Positions 10,021 to 20,904 of a stretch of 64,000 nucleotides of DNA are shown one piece after another. The notes beneath the pieces are model-generated. The model made no database searches. It was not told the origin of the DNA and saw only the letters and a list, made by a program, of their open reading frames with translations. The DNA is taken from contig NZ_CP010536.1 of NCBI RefSeq assembly GCF_000832305.1, positions 3,100,001 to 3,164,000 of the forward strand, read 5' to 3'. The stretch is from Cupriavidus basilensis. Lineage in GTDB: Bacteria; Pseudomonadota; Gammaproteobacteria; Burkholderiales; Burkholderiaceae. Within the stretch, counting starts at the first letter, position 1, and each line of letters opens with the position of its first letter. The translations under genes and the position numbers were made by a program.

Positions 10021-10044
10021 GTCTTATGTCTTATATAAGACATA
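10021..10044. promoter_or_regulatory. Palindromic operator, probable GntR binding site
   Basis: TATGTCTTATATAAGACATA (10025-10044) is a perfect 20-bp palindrome. An extra half-site GTCTTAT at 10021-10027 directly abuts the half-site GTCTTAT at 10028-10034, giving a 7-bp direct repeat on the gntR side. Its location between gntR and mdh, 4 bp from the mdh -35 box, supports operator function. Confidence 0.75.
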
Positions 10045-10048
10045 TGAA

Positions 10049-10077
10049 TTGACAACACAAATGGGCAGGCCTACACT
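10049..10077 (+). promoter_or_regulatory. mdh sigma-70-type promoter
   Basis: A consensus -35 TTGACA at 10049-10054 and a -10 TACACT at 10072-10077 are separated by exactly 17 bp. The palindromic operator ends 4 bp upstream of the -35, so a bound regulator could contact or occlude RNA polymerase. Confidence 0.75.
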
Positions 10078-10310
10078 CCCGCAGGTTTCACGCCGACACC
10101 CGCTCTGGATACGGCACCCCTCTTCGCAGTAGACTTACGCTTTGTCGCACCCCATGACCCGTTGTGGCTCCCTCCAGTCGGTATCGCTAGCAGCGCGCCG
10201 GCGGATTGCCGCTTGCCGCCGTGGCGACAAACCCGCAACCGGTGACATCCGGGCTACCTCCCGGCCAGGCACCGACCAGTTTCCCCCTCTTCTTGTTTGG
10301 AGAATTACTC

Positions 10311-11294
10311 ATGGCTAAAGCCCCAATGCGCGTCGCAGTCACCGGCGCCGCTGGCCAGATCGGCTACTCCCTGCTGTTCCGCATCGCCAATGGCGACATG
10401 CTTGGCAAAGACCAGCCGGTCATCCTCCAATTGCTCGACCTCCCGCAAGCCCAGGCCGCCGTCAAGGGCGTGGTGATGGAACTGGAAGATTGCGCATTCC
10501 CGTTGCTGGCCGGCGTGGTGATCACCGATGACCCCAAGGTCGCGTTCAAGGACGCCAACGTTGCGCTGCTGGTCGGTGCCCGTCCGCGTAGCAAGGGCAT
10601 GGAGCGCAAGGACCTGCTCGAAGCCAACGCACAGATCTTCACGGTGCAAGGCAAGGCGCTGGACGAAGTCGCCGCCCGCGACATCAAGGTGCTGGTGGTC
10701 GGCAACCCGGCCAACACCAACGCCTACATCGCGATGAAGTCGGCTCCGAGCCTGCCCAAGGAGAACTTCACCGCCATGCTGCGCCTGGATCACAATCGTG
10801 CCCTGTCGCAAATCGCCGCCAAGACCGGCAAGCCGGTTGCGTCGATCGAGAAGATGTTCGTCTGGGGCAACCACAGCCCGACCATGTATGCCGACTACCG
10901 CTACGCGACCGTCGACGGCCAGAGCGTCAAGGACCTGATCAACGACCACGCCTGGAACAACGACGTGTTCCTGCCGACCGTTGGCAAGCGCGGCGCCGCC
11001 ATCATCGAGGCCCGTGGCCTGTCGTCGGCAGCTTCGGCCGCCAACGCTGCCATCGACCACGTGCATGACTGGGTCCTGGGCTCGAACGGCAAGTGGGTCA
11101 CCATGGGCATCCCGTCGGACGGTTCGTACGGCATCCCCGAAGACACCATGTTCGGCTTCCCGGTGACCACCGCCAACGGCAAGTACGAAATGATCAAGGG
11201 CCTCGAAGTCGACGCCTACAGCCAGGAAAAGATCAATATCACGCTCAAGGAACTGGAAGAAGAGCGTGCCGGCGTGCAGCACCTGCTCGGCTGA
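10311..11294 (+). CDS. mdh: Malate dehydrogenase
   Basis: This enzyme interconverts malate and oxaloacetate with NAD. The 327-aa product begins [20 protein letters not shown], with the nucleotide-binding Gly motif at residues 12-18. It continues with [23 protein letters not shown] and the catalytic histidine stretch [15 protein letters not shown], which marks the longer cytosolic-type MDH group. The ATG at 10311 was chosen because TTGGAGAA lies 7 nt upstream and homologues start here. It heads the rightward arm of the TCA cluster and is followed by a strong terminator, so the downstream genes probably need another promoter or read-through. Confidence 0.97.
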   Translation: MAKAPMRVAVTGAAGQIGYSLLFRIANGDMLGKDQPVILQLLDLPQAQAAVKGVVMELEDCAFPLLAGVVITDDPKVAFKDANVALLVGARPRSKGMERKDLLEANAQIFTVQGKALDEVAARDIKVLVVGNPANTNAYIAMKSAPSLPKENFTAMLRLDHNRALSQIAAKTGKPVASIEKMFVWGNHSPTMYADYRYATVDGQSVKDLINDHAWNNDVFLPTVGKRGAAIIEARGLSSAASAANAAIDHVHDWVLGSNGKWVTMGIPSDGSYGIPEDTMFGFPVTTANGKYEMIKGLEVDAYSQEKINITLKELEEERAGVQHLLG

Positions 11295-11323
11295 TCCAGG
11301 ATCCAGGCAGCGCCAATGACCAG

Positions 11324-11370
11324 ACCGGAGCCTCGCATCGATTCACGAATCGGCGCAGGCTCCGGTTTTT
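11324..11370 (+). terminator. mdh terminator
   Basis: A 10-bp stem (ACCGGAGCCT at 11324-11333 with AGGCTCCGGT at 11357-11366) is followed by TTTTT, 30 nt after the mdh stop. Confidence 0.85.
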
Positions 11371-11413
11371 GCATTCTGGCGCCCCGCCCCTGCCTCCCTC
11401 AACCGCTATTCGA

Positions 11414-12403
11414 TTGAATAAAGTGCATCCTTCCGAGGTCTTGTTCCAGGGCGAAGCCATTCCGACGCAACTGCCGGTCTGCGACCACTATGCCGGCAAC
11501 GAAAAGCTGATGTTGAAATCGCTTGCCCTGCAGCAAGAGCTTGGGCCCGTCTTCGACATCACCTTCGACTGCGAAGACGGCGCCGCCGTCGGGCTGGAGC
11601 GCGAGCACGCCGAGTTGTGCGCACGCCTCATCAACAGCCCGCAAAACCACTTCAACCGCGTGGGCGTGCGCATCCATGACCCGGCGCACCCCTGCTGGCG
11701 CCAGGACATCGACATCCTGGTGGGCAGCGCCGGCGCCCGGCTGGCCTATGTGGTGGTGCCCAAGGTGACCGATGTGGTCGAGGTCGCGCGCGTCACCGAC
11801 CACATGAACCAGGCGGCCCGCGCCGCGGGTATCGCACGGCACATCCCCATTCATGTGCTGATAGAGACGCATGCCGCATTGGACCAGGTATTCGACATCG
11901 CCCGCCTCGTGCAGGTGGAATGCCTCAGCTTCGGGCTGATGGATTTCGTTTCCGCCCACCACGGTGCCATCCCGGGCGACGCCATGCGCTCGCCGCAGCA
12001 GTTCGAGCACCCGCTGATCCGGCGCGCCATGCTGGAGATCTCGGCCGCCTGCCATCGGTACGGCAAGGTGCCCTCGCATAACGTCAGCACGGATATCGAG
12101 CAGCCATTCCGCGCCGGAGACGATGCCCTGCGCGCCCGGGCCGAATTCGGCTACCTGCGCAAGTGGAGCATTCACCCGAGCCAGATCCAGCCGATCGTGG
12201 CGGCCTTCCGCCCCAGCGGCACGGAGATTGGCGCGTCCAGCGAGATCCTGCTGGCCGCCTACGAGAACAACTGGGCGCCGATCCGCCACCAGGGCCAGTT
12301 GCACGACCGCGCCAGCTACCGGTATTACTGGTCGCTGCTGCAGCGGGCGCACGCCACCGGTGCTGATTTGCCCGGCACGGTGCTCGAACGCTTCTTTGCA
12401 TGA
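11414..12403 (+). CDS. HpcH/HpaI-family CoA ester lyase (CitE-like)
   Basis: This is a TIM-barrel lyase of the citrate-lyase beta/malyl-CoA lyase family, about 329 aa. FDITFDCEDGAAVG supplies the acidic metal-binding region. HIPIHVLIETHAALDQVFDIARL carries the conserved Glu, and KWSIHPSQIQPIV is the typical C-terminal CoA-site motif. No in-frame ATG follows the mdh stop, so the start must be non-AUG: TTG at 11414 (LNKVHPSEVLFQ) or GTG at 11423. No clear ribosome-binding site is seen. Which acyl-CoA is cleaved cannot be read from sequence; the setting suggests C4-C5 organic-acid metabolism. Confidence 0.85.
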   Translation: MNKVHPSEVLFQGEAIPTQLPVCDHYAGNEKLMLKSLALQQELGPVFDITFDCEDGAAVGLEREHAELCARLINSPQNHFNRVGVRIHDPAHPCWRQDIDILVGSAGARLAYVVVPKVTDVVEVARVTDHMNQAARAAGIARHIPIHVLIETHAALDQVFDIARLVQVECLSFGLMDFVSAHHGAIPGDAMRSPQQFEHPLIRRAMLEISAACHRYGKVPSHNVSTDIEQPFRAGDDALRARAEFGYLRKWSIHPSQIQPIVAAFRPSGTEIGASSEILLAAYENNWAPIRHQGQLHDRASYRYYWSLLQRAHATGADLPGTVLERFFA

Positions 12404-12494
12404 GCGTTGCCTGGTGTACGCCAGGCGATGACCACGGTGTGCCACAGGAGCGACCCCGCGCTTGGCTCGGGTAAGAGACCAGACAGGAGACACG

Positions 12495-13658
12495 ATGTCA
12501 GAGCAGCAGCCAGTCCCGCAGAACGCCCCGAAGCCGAAGAAATCCGTCGCCCTGTCGGGCGTGACCGCCGGCAACACCGCGCTGTGCACGGTCGGCCGTA
12601 CCGGCAACGACCTGCACTACCGCGGCTACGACATCCTCGACATCGCCGAGACCTGCGAATTCGAGGAAATCGCCCACCTGCTGGTGCACGGCAAGCTCCC
12701 CACCCGCGCCGAACTGGCTGCCTACAAGGCCAAGCTCAAGGCCCTGCGCGGCCTGCCCGCCAACGTCAAGGCCGCCCTCGAATGGGTGCCCGCCAGCGCC
12801 CACCCGATGGACGTGATGCGCACCGGCGTGTCCGTGCTCGGCACCGTGCTGCCGGAAAAGGACGACCACAACACCCCAGGTGCGCGCGACATCGCCGACC
12901 GCCTGATGGCCAGCCTGGGCTCCATGCTGCTGTACTGGTACCACTACAGCCATAATGGCCGGCGCATCGAAGTCGAGACCGACGACGACACCATCGGCGC
13001 GCACTTCCTGCACCTGCTGCACGGCCAGAAGCCGTCCGCGCTGTGGGAGCGCGCCATGCAGACCTCGCTCAACCTGTACGCCGAGCACGAGTTCAACGCC
13101 TCCACCTTCGCCGGCCGCGTGATCGCCGGCACGGGCTCGGACATGTACTCGTCGATCTGCGGCGCCATCGGCGCGCTGCGCGGCCCCAAGCACGGCGGCG
13201 CCAACGAAGTGGCGTTCGAGATCCAGAAGCGCTACGACAGCCCGGACGAGGCGCATATCGACATCTCGCGCCGCGTGGAGAACAAGGAAGTGGTGATCGG
13301 TTTCGGCCACCCGGTGTACACCACCGGCGACCCGCGCAACCAGGTGATCAAGGAAGTGGCGCGGCGCCTGTCCAAGGATGCCGGCTCGATGAAGATGTTC
13401 GACATCGCCGAGCGCCTGGAAACCACCATGTGGGACGCCAAGAAGATGTTCCCCAACCTCGACTGGTTCAGCGCGGTGAGCTATCACATGATGGGCGTGC
13501 CCACCGCCATGTTCACCCCGCTGTTCGTGATCGCGCGCACCTCGGGCTGGGCTGCGCATATCATCGAGCAACGCATCGACAACAAGATCATCCGCCCCAG
13601 CGCCAACTACACGGGCCCGGAAAACCTGAAGTTCGTGCCGATCGGAAAACGGAAATAG
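12495..13658 (+). CDS. prpC: 2-methylcitrate synthase
   Basis: This enzyme condenses propionyl-CoA with oxaloacetate to 2-methylcitrate. The 387-aa length is shorter than GltA and typical of PrpC. The catalytic residues are His233 (PKHGGANE), His272 ([13 protein letters not shown], the HPVY form usual for PrpC) and the Asp in [14 protein letters not shown]. The start at 12495 was chosen from CAGGAGA 4 nt upstream. It lies 91 nt after the CitE-like gene. It could retain some citrate synthase activity, as some PrpC proteins do. Confidence 0.93.
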   Translation: MSEQQPVPQNAPKPKKSVALSGVTAGNTALCTVGRTGNDLHYRGYDILDIAETCEFEEIAHLLVHGKLPTRAELAAYKAKLKALRGLPANVKAALEWVPASAHPMDVMRTGVSVLGTVLPEKDDHNTPGARDIADRLMASLGSMLLYWYHYSHNGRRIEVETDDDTIGAHFLHLLHGQKPSALWERAMQTSLNLYAEHEFNASTFAGRVIAGTGSDMYSSICGAIGALRGPKHGGANEVAFEIQKRYDSPDEAHIDISRRVENKEVVIGFGHPVYTTGDPRNQVIKEVARRLSKDAGSMKMFDIAERLETTMWDAKKMFPNLDWFSAVSYHMMGVPTAMFTPLFVIARTSGWAAHIIEQRIDNKIIRPSANYTGPENLKFVPIGKRK

Positions 13659-13852
13659 GCTGGGCAGGCCGCAAACCGCCTTGCCATGTAGGGAAAGCGC
13701 CCTTGGCCGGCCTGGAGTTGCACCGAATTATGTAACGGATGGTAGGGGCACTACGCCCCGACTTTCAAATCGTAGAGAATAGCGGCGGATATGACTGCCG
13801 GCCTTGCCGGCAAGCCACCACTATTGACCCAACCCCAGAAGGAACCCACAGA

Positions 13853-14389
13853 ATGAAGCATCTTGTCCTCGCCGCCTGCATCGGCGCCTTTACGCTGACC
13901 ACCGCCGGCGTTGCGATGGCCCAGGAACCGGCCAAGAAGGCCGCTCCCGCCAAGAAGGCCCATGCGAAAAGCACCAAGAAGACCGCGGCCGCAGCGCCCG
14001 CAGTCGTCCCGAGTGGCGAAAAATGGCAGTGCGAACTGGGCCATGTCCTGTACATCGGCGGCAACATGCGGCGCGATGAAGTCATCACCGTGAACTGGGA
14101 GGGCAAGGAATACCGCCTGCCCCGCCTGTCCACCGTAACCGGCGCCGACCGCTACTTCGACGCCCGCTCCGGGCTGGACCTGGTCGTGATCCCGAGCAAG
14201 GCCATGCTGTTCAACAAGAACGCCGGCCAGCGCCTGGCCGACGAGTGCCAGACCGCGGACATGCAGGCTGGCGGCTCGGCCCCGACCCAGGCTGGCGCGC
14301 TGCGCGCTCCGGTAGCCACCCCGCTGCTGATCGCCCCGGCGGCACCGGCAGCCGATGCTTCCCAGGCACCGGCCGCCCCCAAGCAGTAA
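13853..14389 (+). CDS. Secreted MliC-like protein (C-type lysozyme inhibitor fold)
   Basis: This 178-aa protein has a signal peptide (MKHLVLAACIGAFTLTTAGVAMA, cleavage before QEP), a Lys/Ala-rich linker (about residues 25-50) and one globular domain. The domain, WQCELGHVLYIGG...VNWEGKEYRLPRLSTVTGADRYFD...ADEC (interrupted here), matches the MliC/PliC pattern with a Cys near each end and the Gly-Lys-x-Tyr-x-Leu core. The C-terminus is Ala/Pro-rich. There is no lipobox, so a soluble periplasmic form is expected. Membership rests on pattern recognition; its place between prpC and prpD is unexplained. Confidence 0.65.
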   Translation: MKHLVLAACIGAFTLTTAGVAMAQEPAKKAAPAKKAHAKSTKKTAAAAPAVVPSGEKWQCELGHVLYIGGNMRRDEVITVNWEGKEYRLPRLSTVTGADRYFDARSGLDLVVIPSKAMLFNKNAGQRLADECQTADMQAGGSAPTQAGALRAPVATPLLIAPAAPAADASQAPAAPKQ

Positions 14390-14446
14390 GCACCAACCTA
14401 TAAGCAGTAAGCGCAGTAAGACCAGTAAGCGGTAATCAGTAGTAAG
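14384..14446 (+). repeat. Short degenerate repeat of CAGTAAG units
   Basis: Four exact CAGTAAG heptamers occur at 14384-14390, 14405-14411, 14414-14420 and 14423-14429, the last three spaced 9 bp, with a decayed copy at 14440-14446. The first overlaps the Gln-stop codons of the MliC-like gene. A hairpin (CCGTAGCC at 14450-14457 with GGCTACGG at 14469-14476) follows, without a T-run. Confidence 0.6.
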
Positions 14447-14518
14447 GGGCCGTAGCCTGGCATCGTCCGGCTACGGCGCCATGGGCACCAGGAAGCACAA
14501 ATATCCGAGGGATATCCC

Positions 14519-15970
14519 ATGTCCGCGCCTATTTCGAACGTCCGCCCCGAACCGGACCCGGTCATGGCCGACATCGTCGACTACGTCACCAGGTATCAGG
14601 TCAAGAGCGCGCTTGCCTACGACACGGCCCGCAACTGCCTGATCGACACGCTCGGCTGCGGCCTGGAAGCCCTGTCGTATCCGGCCTGCACCAAGCTGCT
14701 GGGCCCGATCGTGCCCGGCACGGTGGTCCCCAACGGCGCCAAGGTGCCCGGCACCCAATTCCAGCTCGACCCGATCCAGGCCGCCTTCAATATCGGCGCC
14801 ATGATCCGCTGGCTCGATTTCAACGACACCTGGCTGGCCGCCGAATGGGGCCACCCGTCCGACAACCTCGGCGGCATCCTCGCCACCGCCGACTGGCTCT
14901 CGCGCAACAACGTGGCCGCCGGGCGCAAGCCGTTGACCATGAAGGACGTGCTCACCGGCATGATCAAGGCCCATGAGATCCAGGGCTGCATCGCGCTGGA
15001 AAACGCATTCAACAAGGTGGGCCTGGACCACGTGGTGCTGGTCAAGGTGGCTTCCACCGCCGTGGTTGCGCAGATGCTCGGCCTTGCCGTTGACGAAATC
15101 CTCAACGCGGTGTCCCTTGCCTGGGTCGACGGGCAAGCGCTGCGCACCTACCGCCACGCCCCCAATACCGGCAGCCGCAAGAGCTGGGCCGCCGGCGACG
15201 CCACCAGCCGCGCGGTGCGCCTGGCGCTGATCGCCCGGACCGGCGAGATGGGCTATCCCTCGGTGTTGAGCGCCAAGGGCTGGGGCTTCTACGACGTACT
15301 GTTCAAGGGCCAGCCCTTCAGGTTCCAGCGCCCTTATGGCACCTACGTGATGGAGAACGTGCTGTTCAAGATCGCCTTTCCGGCCGAATTCCACGCGCAG
15401 ACCGCGGTGGAGGCCGCCATGACCCTGCACGGCCAGCTGTGCGCCGCAGGCAAGACGGCAGCGCAGATCAGGCAAGTCACCATCCGCACCCACGAGGCCT
15501 GCATCCGCATCATCGACAAGAAAGGCCCGCTGGCCAATCCCGCCGACCGCGACCACTGCATCCAGTACATGGTGGCGGTGCCGCTGCTGTTCGGCCGGCT
15601 GAGCGCCGAGGACTATGAAGACAAGATAGCGGCGGACCCGCGCATCGACGCCCTGCGCGACAAGATCGTGTGCGTGGAGGATCCGCGGTTCACCGCCGAC
15701 TACCACGACCCGGACAAGCGCTCCATCGCCAATGCGCTGACCGTTACGCTGGACGACGGCACGGTGCTGCCCGAAGTCGTGGTGGACTACCCGCTCGGCC
15801 ACAAGCGCCGGCGCGACGAGGGCATCCCGCTGCTGGTGGAGAAGTTCAAGACCAACCTGGCCCGCCGCTTTCCGGCCAGGCAGCAGCAAGCGATCCTGGC
15901 GGTGTCGCTGGATCAGGCGCGCCTGGAGGCCATGCCGGTCAATGAGTATGTCGACCTGTACGTGATCTGA
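14519..15970 (+). CDS. prpD: 2-methylcitrate dehydratase, MmgE/PrpD family
   Basis: This enzyme dehydrates 2-methylcitrate (and often citrate) in the methylcitrate cycle. The 483-aa product matches E. coli PrpD length. Motifs include [39 protein letters not shown] (conserved D-x-N-D and H-P-S-D catalytic region, about residues 97-120), and the C-terminal lid [18 protein letters not shown]. It lies between prpC and acnA, so propionate breakdown and the TCA cycle share this arm. No prpB (methylisocitrate lyase) is visible in the window. Confidence 0.92.
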   Translation: MSAPISNVRPEPDPVMADIVDYVTRYQVKSALAYDTARNCLIDTLGCGLEALSYPACTKLLGPIVPGTVVPNGAKVPGTQFQLDPIQAAFNIGAMIRWLDFNDTWLAAEWGHPSDNLGGILATADWLSRNNVAAGRKPLTMKDVLTGMIKAHEIQGCIALENAFNKVGLDHVVLVKVASTAVVAQMLGLAVDEILNAVSLAWVDGQALRTYRHAPNTGSRKSWAAGDATSRAVRLALIARTGEMGYPSVLSAKGWGFYDVLFKGQPFRFQRPYGTYVMENVLFKIAFPAEFHAQTAVEAAMTLHGQLCAAGKTAAQIRQVTIRTHEACIRIIDKKGPLANPADRDHCIQYMVAVPLLFGRLSAEDYEDKIAADPRIDALRDKIVCVEDPRFTADYHDPDKRSIANALTVTLDDGTVLPEVVVDYPLGHKRRRDEGIPLLVEKFKTNLARRFPARQQQAILAVSLDQARLEAMPVNEYVDLYVI

Positions 15971-16271
15971 GTGATCTGAGTGAACTGGGTGGCCTGAGCA
16001 AAAAACAGGGCCGATTCGCGTGCGCCAAAGCCAATGGGGCTGACGGCGGCTGACGCCTTGGCCTAAAATCCACGCGGCACGTACCTTGGTTTAGCGATTC
16101 AGCAGCAAAGCAGTCCTGCACGATCAATCAGCAAGAAAAGCAGTAGGCATGAACACGGCGCGCAACCCGCGCCGCGCGCCGCGCGGCAACCCTGCTTCTC
16201 CGGCAGCCGGCGGCGATAGACGATTTACGAGTCCAAGCAAGTCCGCACCATCCTTCGATTGGAGTAAGGCA
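15971..16271 (+). promoter_or_regulatory. prpD-acnA intergenic region with candidate acnA promoter
   Basis: This 301-bp gap has no credible gene. CTGACG at 16040-16045 and TAAAAT at 16064-16069, with an 18-bp spacer, form a plausible promoter for acnA. Upstream in-frame codons before acnA are Arg-rich and lack family similarity. Confidence 0.4.
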
Positions 16272-18977
<2,706 letters not shown>

Positions 18978-19012
18978 GCGCAATGCCCCTGGCCCTTCGG
19001 GGCCAAGGGGTG

Positions 19013-19062
19013 ACGCCGCTGGCTCTGCGCCTCTTTCTGAGGCCATGGCCAGCGGCGTTTTT
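19013..19062 (+). terminator. acnA terminator
   Basis: An 11-bp stem (ACGCCGCTGGC at 19013-19023, complement at 19048-19058) ends in TTTTT. A smaller hairpin (about 18985-19010) lies just before it. Confidence 0.85.
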
Positions 19063-19250
19063 CTTTGGGGCGCCATCCGCGCCGGCCCTAAAGCGCATCA
19101 GCCGTCGCTTGCACCGGGCTTACCCCAAGTGTTGACCGGTGTAAGTTCCACGCAAGGCTGCCCTGCCAAACTGCCCGGCATCCACAAAGAAAACGCCTTG
19201 CGCGGGACAGCCCTGCCGGCCGACCCCGCCTGAAACGCACAGGAGACATC

Positions 19251-19397
19251 ATGGCAAAGATTTTCATCGCATTCGTCGTCATTGCCGGCGCCGCACTGTA
19301 TATGCTGTCAAAAGGCGGCGACATCTCGATGGGCGGCGAGCAGCACGGCGTGGAAACCCACGCGCCGGAGGCGGCGCAAGCGCCCGCGCAGAAGTAA
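19251..19397 (+). CDS. 48-aa single-pass membrane peptide, function unknown
   Basis: A short open frame starts MAKIFIAFVVIAGAALYMLS, one clear transmembrane or signal-anchor helix. It continues with a polar Gly/Glu/Ala tail ending EAAQAPAQK. It is supported by a good ribosome-binding site (AGGAGA 4 nt before the ATG) and by its own downstream terminator at 19448-19476. No family was recognised. It sits alone between the acnA terminator and the DUF2863 gene. Confidence 0.65.
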   Translation: MAKIFIAFVVIAGAALYMLSKGGDISMGGEQHGVETHAPEAAQAPAQK

Positions 19398-19447
19398 AAC
19401 CCGGTCGGTTCCGCCGCTGCGCGGCGCTGCCTGACGCAATGCAATAC

Positions 19448-19476
19448 AGCCGCCCGGCCCCCTGGCGGCTTTTTTT
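19448..19476 (+). terminator. Terminator downstream of the 48-aa gene
   Basis: Stem AGCCGCC (19448-19454) with GGCGGCT (19464-19470), followed by seven T residues. Confidence 0.85.
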
Positions 19477-19529
19477 GTCAACGCAGCGAGTAGAATACCG
19501 TTTTACCGAAAAACGGATGATTTCGACTT

Positions 19530-20732
19530 ATGGCAGGTTTTCGCCCCAAGGCTTCCCAACGTCTTTCGCCTGACGCCGAGCGTCTGGTGGCCGATGCGCT
19601 TGCGCTCGATGCCTCGGGCAGCCGCATGGAGGATGGCTACTGGGAGCGGCGTCTTTCGCAACGCCTGGGCCGGCTCCTGAAGAACGGCAGCCAATCCGCG
19701 CTCGACGCGGCGCTCGAACACCTGTTCAAGCACAACGCCGACGCCTCCGACGTGCTCGCCGAGCAAGCCGAGACCCTGGCCGAATCGGCTACCGTCGAAA
19801 TCGACGGCGTCACCTACGACGCCCTGCTGATCGCTGCGCCCATCCTGGCCCACACCCGCTACGCCATCCCGTCCGGCGCGCTCAAGCCCGAGCTGTCGCA
19901 GACGCTGGCTGTGCACATGCAGGCGCATGTGCTGGCGGCCAACACCAAGATGGCGCTGTCGCCCTACCTGTACAGCATCGACCAGCTGCCGCGCACGCAC
20001 AGTGACACCTTTGCCCTGACCTACAAGCTGGTATCGGCCGCCATGGCCGGCACCACGCCCAAGGTCGACCTGCGCGACCTGCCGGAAACCGCGCCGATCC
20101 TGGCCGATCCGCGCTACCTGCTCGCCGTGGTGGTGGCGCCGCACGAGCAGGCCCTGTTCCGCTGGCAGGAAGACGCCAAGGAGCACCATGCCGAGCGCAG
20201 CGTCTGCCTGGAGCAATGGCGCACCCAGGTGCAGCCCTCGATCGCGCTGCTGATGCCCGGCTGTGAGTTCGACCTGCTGCTGCCCGACGCCTTCTTCCTG
20301 TCCTGCCGCGAATCCGACAAGAGCATCCGCCCGCTGACCGTGCGCGCCGCCGTCAACTACCTTTGCGGCACGCTGGATGTGCCGGCCGGCCAGATGGCGG
20401 CCGTGGTGGCGGCATTCGGCGAAGAGGAAGTCGAGGAATACCGCGTAGGCTTCACCATGCGCGGCGAGAAGGATGTGATCTACGGCATCGTCTGGCCGGT
20501 GTACGGCCGCGAGTCCGGCGAGATCGATGCCAGCGAGAAGGACAACCCGCTGGAGCAGATCTGCGAGGAACTGCGCAACGCCGGGGTGGAAGACATCTTC
20601 CGCCACGCCGCGCTGTTCGACCCCGAGTATTGCGAAGACTGCGGCACGCCGCTTTACGCCGACCGCTCGGGCGAGATCGTCCACGCCGAGTTGCCGGAAG
20701 ACGCGCCCACGCAGCAGCCGCTGTTCCACTAA
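19530..20732 (+). CDS. DUF2863 family protein
   Basis: This 400-aa soluble protein has no signal peptide or membrane segment. The whole-length match is to the uncharacterised betaproteobacterial DUF2863 family: N-terminal GFRPKASQRLSPDAERLVADALAL, a central IPSGALKPELSQTLAVHMQAHVLA, and a C-terminal CxxC pair (CEDCGTPLYAD) that may bind a metal. No function is known. It is monocistronic: a terminator precedes it, and a structured repeat starts at the base after its stop codon. Confidence 0.85.
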   Translation: MAGFRPKASQRLSPDAERLVADALALDASGSRMEDGYWERRLSQRLGRLLKNGSQSALDAALEHLFKHNADASDVLAEQAETLAESATVEIDGVTYDALLIAAPILAHTRYAIPSGALKPELSQTLAVHMQAHVLAANTKMALSPYLYSIDQLPRTHSDTFALTYKLVSAAMAGTTPKVDLRDLPETAPILADPRYLLAVVVAPHEQALFRWQEDAKEHHAERSVCLEQWRTQVQPSIALLMPGCEFDLLLPDAFFLSCRESDKSIRPLTVRAAVNYLCGTLDVPAGQMAAVVAAFGEEEVEEYRVGFTMRGEKDVIYGIVWPVYGRESGEIDASEKDNPLEQICEELRNAGVEDIFRHAALFDPEYCEDCGTPLYADRSGEIVHAELPEDAPTQQPLFH

Positions 20733-20844
20733 GAGGCTGTTTCAAAATGAAGCGAAGCGGTTCTGGCTAGGCGCGCGGCCGCAGACAGTACAAGTGGTAC
20801 GGCAAGTCCGCGCAACGACGCCAGAATCTTTTTGAAATGGCCTC
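20733..20844. repeat. 112-bp inverted-repeat element
   Basis: GAGGCTGTTTCAAAA at 20733-20747 is matched in inverted orientation by TTTTGAAATGGCCTC at 20830-20844 (13 of 15). A second inner pair, TTCTGGC at 20761-20767 with GCCAGAA at 20820-20826, continues the fold. No open frame fits. It begins immediately after the DUF2863 stop. This type of end sequence is reminiscent of short interspersed repeats in Burkholderiaceae genomes, but only one copy is in this window. Confidence 0.65.
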
Positions 20845-20874
20845 TAAACTGCGTCGCTTCGCCCTGAGTGACCA

Positions 20875-20901
20875 ACGGCCCGCCTTGCGCGGGCCGTTTT
20901 T
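20875..20901 (+). terminator. Terminator after the DUF2863 gene
   Basis: Stem ACGGCCCGC (20875-20883) with GCGGGCCGT (20889-20897), then TTTTT. The T-run is on the plus strand only, so it serves the DUF2863 transcript. Confidence 0.85.
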
Positions 20902-20904
20902 CCT

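Larger units (their letters stand above)
9971..10310. promoter_or_regulatory. Divergent gntR-mdh control region
   Basis: This 340-bp gene-free region holds the operator palindrome (10025-10044), the mdh promoter (10049-10077) and the mdh 5' leader of about 230 nt. The leader has no obvious riboswitch or attenuator; an in-frame upstream extension of mdh runs through it but has no family similarity. The mdh ribosome-binding site (TTGGAGAA) is at 10297-10304. Confidence 0.7.
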
